A DNA stretch of 6,621 bases from the NCBI GenBank assembly GCA_003529325.1, contig DPVW01000177.1, positions 1-6,621 on the forward strand, given 5' to 3'. This stretch comes from Candidatus Latescibacterota bacterium (GTDB lineage Bacteria > Latescibacterota > UBA2968 > UBA8231). The notes under the pieces are model-generated. The model searched no databases and was not told where the DNA came from. It was given only the letters and a program-made list of their open reading frames with translations. The position numbers and the translations under genes are program-made. Of this stretch, positions 1-6,386 are shown piece by piece (the first letter of the stretch is position 1; the number at the start of each line of letters is the position of its first letter).

Positions 1-1118
1 AGTTGACCGCCGCCGGCGACATGGCGCGCATCCCCGGCGCTGGCCAGATACAGCTGTTGGGGGGTCGACGGCGGTGGCCAGGTTTCGGCCGTGCGCCAGC
101 CGCCCTCATCCCCCATGGCGAAATAGCGCACAGCGGGCTCGGCGGCGATGCCGTTATCGATCCCTTTCAACCAATGGTCAAACCAGCGGATGATGATATC
201 CGGCAGATCGAGCTGCGCCTGCGGACCGAAATCGAAGGCATCGATCTGGCGCTGCCCGAGCCCGGGATGATTCCACGGGCCACAGACGAGTTTCGTCGCC
301 CGTCGCGCCACCTCGCTGCCGCCATTTGTCTGCATCAGCTGCAGGTGACGCATGGAATCGTTGCAGTGATCGTACCAACCGCTGAAGTCGAGGTTGGGCA
401 CCTCGACGTGCTGATGGACCTCGTCGAAACGCCATGGTCGACGATTGGGTTCAGCCAGCCAGTTCTCGCAATACTGTCGCAAGCCCGGGGGCAGGTGTCG
501 GGGAAAGTCCTGCCAGGGCAGGTAACCGATCCAGTGCCCTTCCCCTTCGATTTCATCCCACAGGGCGCGCGCCTCGTCGGTGGTGTGTGGCGCCGGCCAG
601 CCGGCGCGGCGACGCAGATCGGGGGCCATCGTCGTCAACCACCATTTGATGCGACGCCCCGGGCGGAAGGCGCCAGGCCAGTCGACGGCGGTCAACTCCA
701 ATGGGATCGTGTAGGCGCACATCGCCAGCAGATGGGGTGGCCGCAGTTTTGCCAGTTGCCACTGCATCCAGGCATTATACGAGGCGCCCAGGGTGCCCAC
801 CTTGCCGTCGCACCAGGACTGTGCCGCCAACCACTCGACGGCATCGTAGCCATCCTCCGCATCCCCGGTGTCAGCCTCGGTAAATGGCACGTAGTCACCA
901 TCAGAGGCGTATCGCCCGCGGGAGTCCTGGGTGACCACGGCAAAACCGGCACGCACGTAGCGGTCGTATCCGGCCTCCGGTTTGCCATACGGGGTACGCA
1001 GCAGAATTCCGGGGAAAGCCCCGGGGCCATCCGGGCGAAATACATTGGCCCGCAACAGGACACCGTCCCGCATGGGGACTTCCACGTCTCGCTCGCTAAC
1101 AATACCATAGCTGTTCAT
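1..1118 (-). CDS. CocE/NonD-family serine hydrolase (peptidase S15 type), 3' end beyond the window
   Basis: An alpha/beta hydrolase of the CocE/NonD (X-Pro dipeptidyl-peptidase S15-like) family. Members hydrolyse esters or amides, for example cocaine esterase and glutaryl-7-ACA acylase. The first 372 residues are visible. Seen: an N-terminal strand with the VPMRDGVLLRANVFRP motif typical of the family; RTPYGK with Tyr44 as the likely oxyanion-hole tyrosine; DSRGR near 65-69; the nucleophile elbow LGASYNAW with Ser113; SGWYD with Asp250; and GPWNH with His284. These give a complete Ser-Asp-His triad. From about residue 325 the C-terminal jelly-roll domain begins and is cut by the window edge; family members are usually 550-600 residues, so roughly 180-220 are missing. 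No signal peptide is evident, so it is probably cytoplasmic. The ATG overlaps the stop of the upstream metallo-hydrolase gene (ATGA), implying translational coupling. Substrate unknown. Confidence 0.93.
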   Translation of the reverse strand, partial: MNSYGIVSERDVEVPMRDGVLLRANVFRPDGPGAFPGILLRTPYGKPEAGYDRYVRAGFAVVTQDSRGRYASDGDYVPFTEADTGDAEDGYDAVEWLAAQSWCDGKVGTLGASYNAWMQWQLAKLRPPHLLAMCAYTIPLELTAVDWPGAFRPGRRIKWWLTTMAPDLRRRAGWPAPHTTDEARALWDEIEGEGHWIGYLPWQDFPRHLPPGLRQYCENWLAEPNRRPWRFDEVHQHVEVPNLDFSGWYDHCNDSMRHLQLMQTNGGSEVARRATKLVCGPWNHPGLGQRQIDAFDFGPQAQLDLPDIIIRWFDHWLKGIDNGIAAEPAVRYFAMGDEGGWRTAETWPPPSTPQQLYLASAGDARHVAGGGQ

Positions 1119-2002
1119 CGCACAGGCTCCATATCGATACCACCAAGGGGCACAGTGAGCTGGTCCTCACCGAAGATGATCTGACCATCGAAAACCTGGG
1201 CCACCTCGTGCAGGACCCGCTCGCGCACCCCGGGGGTTTCCAGTTGGCTTGTGATATGCACCAGTACAAGGGTGCGCACGCCGGCGTCGTGCGCCGTCTG
1301 CGCCGCATCGAGATGACCGGAGCAGCAGCAGGTGAGCCGCTCGTCGGTGACAGCACCGTTGATGAAGTGACACATGTGCAACAACACGTCGGCCCCCTTC
1401 GCTAGCTGCGTAAGGGTAGCTACCGGTGCCGTATCGCCACCGAAAACGATCGTCGCGTCCGGCGTCGTGAGCCTGTATGCGAGGCAGGTCAGCTGGGGTT
1501 GTACATGCACCACTTCGGCCACATCCAGGGACCAGCCCGCGGACTCGATCCGGCTCCCATCTTCGACTTCGGTGATCTGCGGCTCAGGCGACCGTCGTGG
1601 CAGGATGCCACCCCGCGCTTCGTAGATGTAGTGACTTCCCGGGTGTTCGGTGCGGGCACTCAGATCCGGTCCGAAGGCCCCATCCTCGGCGAACAACCGC
1701 TGCGACATCCGACGCAGTGGCGCCGGACCATACACGGGTAGGTCAGAAATTCGGCCGACACCCTGGTCCCAGCGGGCGAGCACGATATACGGAAAGTCGA
1801 CGCAGTGATCGTAGTGCAGATGCGTGAGGAACAGATGATCGATTTCGGCGGGATTGACTCCGGCCTCGAGCAGACGTCGACCGCTACCTGGGCCGCAGTC
1901 GAACAGCAGCCTCTCGTCGCCACTCTGCACCAGATAACTGGAGCCGGCACGATGCACCATCGGCGCCGGGGTGCCCGTTCCCAACAGCAGGAGTTTTGTC
2001 AT
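1115..2002 (-). CDS. Metallo-beta-lactamase-fold hydrolase (RNase Z/AtsA-like)
   Basis: A 295-residue metallo-beta-lactamase-fold hydrolase related to the RNase Z/arylsulfatase-like branch. It starts with the strand LLLLGTGTPAP, typical of that branch. Seen metal ligands: THLHYDH with His61, His63, Asp65 and His66; His166 in VVHVQP; Asp190 in FGGDT; His249 in VLVHI. His230 in SGHLDAAQTA matches the conserved SGH of RNase Z-like proteins. A complete two-zinc site is therefore predicted. Three cysteines in a row (225-227) just before SGH are a small oddity. True tRNase Z function is doubtful: the gene sits in a catabolic-looking operon, first of a two-gene unit with the CocE-like hydrolase. The ATG at 2002 was chosen because the fold begins there. 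An alternative in-frame ATG at 2038 would add 12 residues; neither has a convincing Shine-Dalgarno. The reading frame stays open up to 2407, but that part is antisense to the UbiD gene. Substrate unknown; ester, lactone or sulfate/phosphate diester are possible. Confidence 0.92.
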   Translation of the reverse strand: MTKLLLLGTGTPAPMVHRAGSSYLVQSGDERLLFDCGPGSGRRLLEAGVNPAEIDHLFLTHLHYDHCVDFPYIVLARWDQGVGRISDLPVYGPAPLRRMSQRLFAEDGAFGPDLSARTEHPGSHYIYEARGGILPRRSPEPQITEVEDGSRIESAGWSLDVAEVVHVQPQLTCLAYRLTTPDATIVFGGDTAPVATLTQLAKGADVLLHMCHFINGAVTDERLTCCCSGHLDAAQTAHDAGVRTLVLVHITSQLETPGVRERVLHEVAQVFDGQIIFGEDQLTVPLGGIDMEPVR

Positions 2003-2104
2003 GTCGAGAAAGGTAGTCTGCCGCAGCTTTACCGCCATCGGTGGCTTGCGTAGCTTCACGCGCCCGGTTTCATCAAGCGCCTCGCTCTCACCCCCCAAAC
2101 GAAT
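2003..2104. promoter_or_regulatory. Divergent intergenic spacer, probable promoter/operator region
   Basis: The 102-bp spacer between the divergent metallo-hydrolase and decarboxylase genes must carry promoters for both operons unless they are further upstream. I see no convincing sigma-70 pair. The best rightward candidate is TTGCGT (2046-2051), without a good -10 element 17 bases later. Short inverted repeats are present: ACCG-N4-CGGT at 2031-2042 and GCGT-N6-ACGC at 2048-2061. They are too short to call an operator with confidence. No riboswitch or attenuator structure is apparent. No regulator gene is inside the window. Confidence 0.35.
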
Positions 2105-3919
2105 GTGATCAGTCTCAGAGCCTACCTCGATCTGCTGCGCCGTGAGGGTGAGATCGTCGACGTCGACGTCCCTGTGAGCGCCGACCTTGAGCTCGCCGAG
2201 ATTCACCGTCGTGTCATTGCCGCGGGCGGTCCGGCACTCCTGTTTCGCCAGGTGGATGGCGCCGACTTCCCTTGTGTCACCAATCTCTTTGGCACGCCGA
2301 AACGAGTTGAGCTCGCCTTCGGCCCACGACCTGGTCGCTTTATCCGCGACCTGGTGACGCTGGCGCAGGACCTGCCCGCCCTGTCTCCGACCAAACTCTG
2401 GGGACATCGGAGTCTGCTACGCGAGGCACTGCGCGTCGGCATGAAGAGCACTTCCACCGCGCCGGTAACCGAGTGTCGGCAGGCGAAGCCAGATCTGACA
2501 CGACTACCGCTGCTCAAGACCTGGCCGGAGGACGGTGGTCACTTCGTCACCCTGCCACTGGTCTATACCGAACACCCAGATACAGGACATCACAATCTCG
2601 GCATGTATCGGATCCAGCGTCATGACCCGGCGACGTTGGGAGTGCACTGGCAGATTCAGAAGGGGGGTGGTTTCCATTATGATGTCGCCGAGCGTCGTGG
2701 CGAGCCATTGCCGCTGTCGCTGCTGATCGGTGGACCACCGGCGCTGATGCTGGCCGCTATCGGGCCGCTGCCTGAGGACATGCCCGAACTCATACTGGCA
2801 TCGCTGCTGCAGGGCGAGCGTCTGCGTCGCACACATGTCGATGGCCATCCGCATCCCATCGTCGCCGAAGCGGAGTTTGCCATCCAGGGCGTCGTGCCCC
2901 CCCACGCACGACGAGCGGAGGGCCCCTTCGGCGATCACTTCGGCTACTACTCGTTACAGCACGATTACCCGTTCCTCCAGGTCGAGCGCGTATTCCATCG
3001 CCGGGATGCCGTGTTCCCCGCGACTGTCGTCGGCAAACCGCCGCAGGAGGACTTGTGGCTCGGCGACTACATCCAGGAGTTGATGGCCCCCTTAAGCAAA
3101 CTCGTCATGCCCGCCATCCATTCTATCTGGAGTTACGGCGAGACAGGATACCACTCGTTGTCCTCCATCGTCGTACGCGAGCGGTATCGCCGGGAAGCGA
3201 TGAAATTTGCCTTCCGTATCCTCGGCGAGGATGGGGGCCAGTTGGCCCTGACAAAATTTCTCGTCCTCTTCGATGATCCCGGCATCGATCAGCGCGACTT
3301 CCGCCAAGTCCTGCCCTACGTACTCGCCCGCTGCCACTTCGAGACAGATCTGTTCGTGCTGGCCAATCTCGCCATGGACACCCTCGACTACACCGGCCCC
3401 GCCGTAAACGAGGGCAGCAAAGGCATTCTGCTCGGCATCGGAGATCCGGTGCGCGAACTGCCGCACGAGTTTCGCGGGGAGCTACCCGATGGGGCGCAAG
3501 AGGTCGCCCCCTATTGCGCCGGCGCCCTCGCCGTCACCGGCCCCGCGTACTCACAGGATGCCGGCTACGCGCAGCGACTCGCCGCCGATGCCCACGTTGC
3601 TGACTGGCCCCTTCTGTTTCTCGTCGATGACTGCAGGGTCGTGCAGCGCAATATCTCCTTTCTTTGGAGTACCTTCACTCGCTTCGAGCCCGCCGCCGAC
3701 ATCCACGCTGCGGGCTCACGACTGCACCGCCATCACGAGATCCTCGAGGCGCCGATCGTTTTTGACTGCCGCATGAAGCCGGGATATCCCGATGAACTGG
3801 TCGCCGATCAGGACACGGTGAAGAAGGTGAGCCAGCGCTGGTTGCAGTATTTCCCCGAGGGCAACGTCGAGGGGGAAGAGGACCCCCTCGGATATGCCGG
3901 ATTCCGACGGATGAGCTGA
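2105..3919 (+). CDS. UbiD-family (de)carboxylase, resembling the SCO4490/menaquinone-decarboxylase-like branch
   Basis: A 604-residue prenylated-FMN-dependent (de)carboxylase of the UbiD superfamily. Seen: the N-terminal SLRAYLDLLRREGEIVDVD helix; the prFMN/metal-site motif NLGMYRIQ with Asn164 and Arg169; KGGG at 186-189; PLPEDMPE with Glu228 as probable metal ligand; and EGPFGDHFGYYS with Glu272 and Asp277. Arg169, Glu272 and Asp277 match the Fdc1 catalytic trio R173/E277/E282. Later conserved blocks are TVVGKPPQED (307-316), YGETGYHSL (344-352), NLAMDTLDYTGP and VNEGSKGILLG (421-444), and FEPAADI (527-533). From memory these blocks and the roughly 600-residue length fit the SCO4490-type (TIGR03701) branch, used for late futalosine-menaquinone decarboxylation in some bacteria. 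No menaquinone genes are nearby, so another aromatic or heteroaromatic acid is more likely. Gln185 sits where E. coli UbiD and Fdc1 have a metal-binding His. The start is GTG, because an in-frame TAG at 2051 and no ATG precede it; the Shine-Dalgarno is weak. The next gene follows after 5 bp. Confidence 0.95.
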   Translation: MISLRAYLDLLRREGEIVDVDVPVSADLELAEIHRRVIAAGGPALLFRQVDGADFPCVTNLFGTPKRVELAFGPRPGRFIRDLVTLAQDLPALSPTKLWGHRSLLREALRVGMKSTSTAPVTECRQAKPDLTRLPLLKTWPEDGGHFVTLPLVYTEHPDTGHHNLGMYRIQRHDPATLGVHWQIQKGGGFHYDVAERRGEPLPLSLLIGGPPALMLAAIGPLPEDMPELILASLLQGERLRRTHVDGHPHPIVAEAEFAIQGVVPPHARRAEGPFGDHFGYYSLQHDYPFLQVERVFHRRDAVFPATVVGKPPQEDLWLGDYIQELMAPLSKLVMPAIHSIWSYGETGYHSLSSIVVRERYRREAMKFAFRILGEDGGQLALTKFLVLFDDPGIDQRDFRQVLPYVLARCHFETDLFVLANLAMDTLDYTGPAVNEGSKGILLGIGDPVRELPHEFRGELPDGAQEVAPYCAGALAVTGPAYSQDAGYAQRLAADAHVADWPLLFLVDDCRVVQRNISFLWSTFTRFEPAADIHAAGSRLHRHHEILEAPIVFDCRMKPGYPDELVADQDTVKKVSQRWLQYFPEGNVEGEEDPLGYAGFRRMS

Positions 3920-3924
3920 CCGGC

Positions 3925-4773
3925 ATGAAACTCTCCCTGTCGACACGGGTCGCGGAAAACTTTCGTGACAAACGGGAAGCGACGGTCGAGCTGGCAGACC
4001 TGGCCGAGATCGCCGCGCGAGAGGGATACTACGCGCTGTGCATGCGCGCCTCGCAGGTGGGGGTCGACGACAGCCGGGAACAGCTGCGTGCGGCACGGGC
4101 GACGGTAGAAAGCTGTGACCTTCGGGTGTCCATGGTGACGGGAGATTTCGCCATCCCGGAAAATTCGGCGGAGGGACCGGGGGCGCTGCGCAACATCGAT
4201 GCCTTTTTGGACCTGGCCGACGATCTCGATTGTGACCTGCTGCGTGTGTGTATGAAAACAGCCGACGACATTCGCTGGGCCCGGGACGCCGCCGATGCAG
4301 CACAGGAACGGGGGCTACGACTGGCGCATCAGTGTCACACTCAGTCCCTGTTCGAGACCGTGGAGGAAACACTGGAAGTACTGCGCAGCGTTGGCCGGGC
4401 AAATTTCGGCCTCATCTATGAGCCGGCAAATCTGGAGTTGTGTGGTCAGCCTTACGTTGGCGAAACGGTGGAAGCCCTGTTTCCCTGGATCTTCAACGTC
4501 TACCTGCAGAACCAGCGCATCCATGACAACGGCAAGGACCACATCGACACCTGGTGCCGGGGTGCGGTGCGTTTTCATCAGTGCCCGCTGTGGGAGCCCG
4601 GCGGCCTCGATGTCCCCCGCATCCTGGATGAACTCGATCGACAGGGGTACAACCACTACATCACGGTGCACCAGGCCTCGGCTGGACTCGGCGGCGCCGA
4701 GGAAGCGGCGCGGCGTTCGTCACGATACCTGCGCGACGTCGGCCCTTTCGAAGACAGGAGAGCGCCTCGATGA
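3925..4773 (+). CDS. TIM-barrel protein of the sugar phosphate isomerase/epimerase (xylose isomerase-like) fold, atypical active site
   Basis: A 282-residue protein with the layout of the AP-endonuclease-2/xylose isomerase-like TIM barrel: an N-terminal KLSLSTRVAENF strand, LAEIAAREGYYALCMRAS, CDLRVSMVTGDF, CDLLRVCM, GLRLAHQCH, NFGLIYEPANL, WIFNVYLQNQR, and the closing GYNHYITVHQ. Family members isomerise or epimerise sugars and inositol derivatives, or act as hydratases, usually with a divalent metal held by Glu-Asp-His-Glu. Here, aligned by eye, those four positions are Gln136, Glu166, Tyr193 and His249, and the DxxH histidine is Asn169. The canonical metal site and both catalytic glutamates therefore seem to be gone. 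His135, His138, His206, His218 and His249 are candidates for a replacement centre. The gene starts 5 bp after the decarboxylase stop and its TGA overlaps the amidase ATG, so it is in the middle of the operon. It probably acts on the same pathway intermediate. The exact reaction cannot be given. Confidence 0.88.
   Translation: MKLSLSTRVAENFRDKREATVELADLAEIAAREGYYALCMRASQVGVDDSREQLRAARATVESCDLRVSMVTGDFAIPENSAEGPGALRNIDAFLDLADDLDCDLLRVCMKTADDIRWARDAADAAQERGLRLAHQCHTQSLFETVEETLEVLRSVGRANFGLIYEPANLELCGQPYVGETVEALFPWIFNVYLQNQRIHDNGKDHIDTWCRGAVRFHQCPLWEPGGLDVPRILDELDRQGYNHYITVHQASAGLGGAEEAARRSSRYLRDVGPFEDRRAPR
4756..4760 (+). promoter_or_regulatory. Ribosome binding site (AGGAG) of the amidase gene
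   Basis: AGGAG followed by 9 bases and then the ATG at 4770. It is the only strong Shine-Dalgarno in the window, lies inside the 3' end of the TIM-barrel gene, and supports the 4-base-overlapping ATG as the amidase start. Confidence 0.75.
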
Positions 4774-6215
4774 ATCATGACGAAGATCTCGCCTTCGCGC
4801 CCCTCCACGAGCAGGCACGTCTTATCGCCCGCCGCGACCTGTCTCCGGTGGAATTGACCGAACTCTACCTCGATCGAATCGGCGACTTCGACGACAGACT
4901 CAACGCCTACCTCGCGGTTACGGCGGAGCGGGCACTGGCCATGGCCCGCGCGGCGGAGATGGCCCTGACCGCCGGTGGCAGACGCGGCCCGTTGCACGGC
5001 ATCCCACTGGCCTTGAAAGATCTCTTTGACGTGGGTGGATTGGCCACCACAGGGGGTTCTGTTGTGCTGGCTGACAACATCGCCGAGCGCGACGCCACGG
5101 TGACACGACGTCTATTCGAGGCGGGCGCCGTATTGCTGGGCAAAGCGCACATGGTGGAGTTTGCCTTTGGTGGCGCCGGAATCAATCACCATCACGGTAC
5201 ACCGTGGAATCCGTGGGATACCGAGATTCAGCGTCTGCCCGGCGGGTCGAGCAGTGGCTCCGCTGTAGCCGTCGCCAGCGGCATGGCCTCCGTCGCCCTA
5301 GGTAGTGACACGAGAGGCTCCGTTCGCATCCCCTCCTCATTCTGCGCACTGGTGGGCCTGAAGCCAACCTTCGGACGGGTGAGTTGTGCTGGTGTGTTGC
5401 CCCTGGATCCGACGCTCGATTCGATCGGCCCTCTGGCTCGGTGTGTCACCGATGCGGCTCTGGTATACGACATCATCGCCGGCGCCGACCCACTTGACGG
5501 CAGTACCATGACGGTTCCCCAATTTGTCCCGGTGGAAGAGGTCGATGACGAGATCGGTGGCGCCCGTCTGTGCATTCCGCGCGAATACTTTTGGGAGGAT
5601 GTTGACACCGAGGTGGAAGCCGCCGTGCGGGCAACGGCAGGGGTCTTCGCCGAATTGGGGGCGCATGTGGACGAGGTATCACTGGACGAGCTGAATCGCC
5701 TCGAAGAATTGGGCGCCCGCAAGAGTCTGACCGCCGTCGAGGCCTGTTTGAGGTACGGCTCGTTGCTGGAAACGCGCCAGCAGGAGTTCGACCCCATCGT
5801 CAGCGAGCGGATGGTGGATGGTTTCGATGTCTCCGCCATTGAGTATCTGGAGACACGCCGGTTTCGTGATGCCCTGCAACACAGCACCGCCGCAGCCATG
5901 ACCGACATCGACGCGCTGCTCGTACCGACAACTCCCTTTGCGGCACCTGCCCTGGCAGATTGTGACGACCAGGGCGCGGAGTACCGGCGCATTAACGGCA
6001 TGTGTCTGCGCAACACGGCGGCGGCCAGCCTGCTGGGGTTGTGTTCCATTTCTCTACCTTGCGGTTTTACCCGCGCCGGTCTGCCCATTGGCCTCATGCT
6101 GATCGGTCGCCCCTACGAGGAGGCACGACTGCTGCGCCTGGCTCGAGCCTATGAGGCGGCCACCGATTGGCACCTGTCGCGGCCGGATTTATCGGCTGTT
6201 GCGCATGCACGGTGA
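4770..6215 (+). CDS. Amidase-signature family hydrolase
   Basis: A 481-residue amidase-signature (AS) enzyme, usual length for the family, which hydrolyses amides to acid plus ammonia or amine through a Ser-cisSer-Lys triad. Seen: LHGIPLALKDLFDV with Lys83; GGSSSGSAVAVASG with cis-Ser160; GSDTRGSVRIPSSF with nucleophile Ser184; and the following VGLKPTFGRVS block. The 24-residue spacing from Ser160 to Ser184 equals that of Ser217 to Ser241 in FAAH. The C-terminal half carries DALLVPTTPFAAP (381-393) and LPCGFTRAGLPIGLMLIG (429-446), both typical. Arg182 occupies the first glycine of the usual TGGS oxyanion segment. It is the last gene of the rightward operon, overlapping the TIM-barrel gene by four bases and with its own strong ribosome binding site. 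GatA is unlikely, because no gatB or gatC is adjacent and the neighbours are catabolic. A role in deamidating a pathway intermediate is inferred; the substrate is unknown. Confidence 0.95.
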   Translation: MNHDEDLAFAPLHEQARLIARRDLSPVELTELYLDRIGDFDDRLNAYLAVTAERALAMARAAEMALTAGGRRGPLHGIPLALKDLFDVGGLATTGGSVVLADNIAERDATVTRRLFEAGAVLLGKAHMVEFAFGGAGINHHHGTPWNPWDTEIQRLPGGSSSGSAVAVASGMASVALGSDTRGSVRIPSSFCALVGLKPTFGRVSCAGVLPLDPTLDSIGPLARCVTDAALVYDIIAGADPLDGSTMTVPQFVPVEEVDDEIGGARLCIPREYFWEDVDTEVEAAVRATAGVFAELGAHVDEVSLDELNRLEELGARKSLTAVEACLRYGSLLETRQQEFDPIVSERMVDGFDVSAIEYLETRRFRDALQHSTAAAMTDIDALLVPTTPFAAPALADCDDQGAEYRRINGMCLRNTAAASLLGLCSISLPCGFTRAGLPIGLMLIGRPYEEARLLRLARAYEAATDWHLSRPDLSAVAHAR

Positions 6216-6227
6216 CGCCGGTAATTT
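6199..6227 (+). promoter_or_regulatory. Weak candidate promoter for the tRNA-Glu gene
   Basis: TTGCGC (6199-6204), 17 bases, then TAATTT (6222-6227), ending 15 bases before the mature tRNA start. Each box matches the sigma-70 consensus at only three positions and the first lies inside the amidase gene. No terminator separates amidase and tRNA, so co-transcription is the alternative. Confidence 0.2.
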
Positions 6228-6242
6228 CTTGTGTCTGACTTT

Positions 6243-6317
6243 GCTCCCATCGTCTAACGGTTAGGACACCAGATTTTCATTCTGGCGACCGGGGTTCGAC
6301 TCCCCGTGGGAGTACCA
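6243..6317 (+). tRNA. tRNA-Glu (anticodon UUC), CCA encoded
   Basis: A complete 75-nt cloverleaf. The acceptor stem is GCTCCCA (6243-6249) with TGGGAGT (6307-6313), six standard pairs plus a terminal G1-U72 wobble. The D arm is GTC/GAC at 6252-6254 and 6265-6267. The anticodon stem is CCAGA/TCTGG (6269-6273 and 6281-6285) with loop TTTTCAT, giving anticodon TTC at 6276-6278. A 4-nt variable loop follows. The T arm is CGGGG/CCCCG (6290-6294 and 6302-6306) with loop TTCGACT. Discriminator A6314 is followed by genomic CCA (6315-6317). It supplies Glu-tRNA for GAA/GAG codons. It lies 27 bp downstream of the amidase and 69 bp from the end of a recombinase remnant, fitting the common use of tRNA 3' ends as integration sites. 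Confidence 0.97.
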
Positions 6318-6353
6318 TCTGGCTCTATGTGCCATTGGGGTTAGCGTGGACAT

Positions 6354-6379
6354 GAAGGCCCCCCAATCGGGGGGCCTTC
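6354..6379. terminator. GC-rich hairpin, probable tRNA terminator
   Basis: A perfect 11-bp stem, GAAGGCCCCCC (6354-6364) with GGGGGGCCTTC (6369-6379), and a 4-nt loop AATC. It starts 37 bases after the tRNA and ends 7 bases beyond the recombinase stop codon, so it could serve both converging units. No clean T-run follows on either strand; only GTCGTTCT follows on the plus side. The stem is strong, but classical intrinsic termination is not assured. Confidence 0.6.
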
Positions 6380-6386
6380 GGTCGTT

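Noticed and set aside
3..1184. 393-codon plus-strand open frame antisense to the CocE-like gene
   Set aside because: It has no recognisable domain, while the minus strand gives a full serine-hydrolase triad. High GC content creates long antisense frames.
1115..2002. Assignment of the metallo-hydrolase as true tRNase Z
   Set aside because: Metal ligands agree, but the operon context is catabolic and AtsA-like relatives share the motifs. The nearby tRNA encodes its CCA, so it needs no such partner.
2003..2407. N-terminal extension of the metallo-hydrolase frame up to 2407
   Set aside because: It overlaps the 5' part of the UbiD gene in antisense and matches no domain; the fold starts at the ATG at 2002.
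3716..4402. 228-codon minus-strand frame opposite the UbiD/TIM-barrel junction
   Set aside because: It is Pro/Arg-rich, low-complexity and without motifs, the product of high-GC antisense reading; both plus-strand genes are convincing.
4295..4780. 161-codon plus-strand frame overlapping the TIM-barrel gene
   Set aside because: It is an out-of-frame shadow of the barrel gene with no start signal of its own.
5228..6097. 289-codon minus-strand frame opposite the amidase
   Set aside because: It is Ser/Arg/Ala-rich with no domain; the amidase carries all catalytic motifs on the other strand.
4770..6215. Assignment of the amidase as GatA
   Set aside because: There is no GatB or GatC nearby, the operon context is unrelated to tRNA amidation, and the Arg in the oxyanion segment is atypical; a family-level call is safer.
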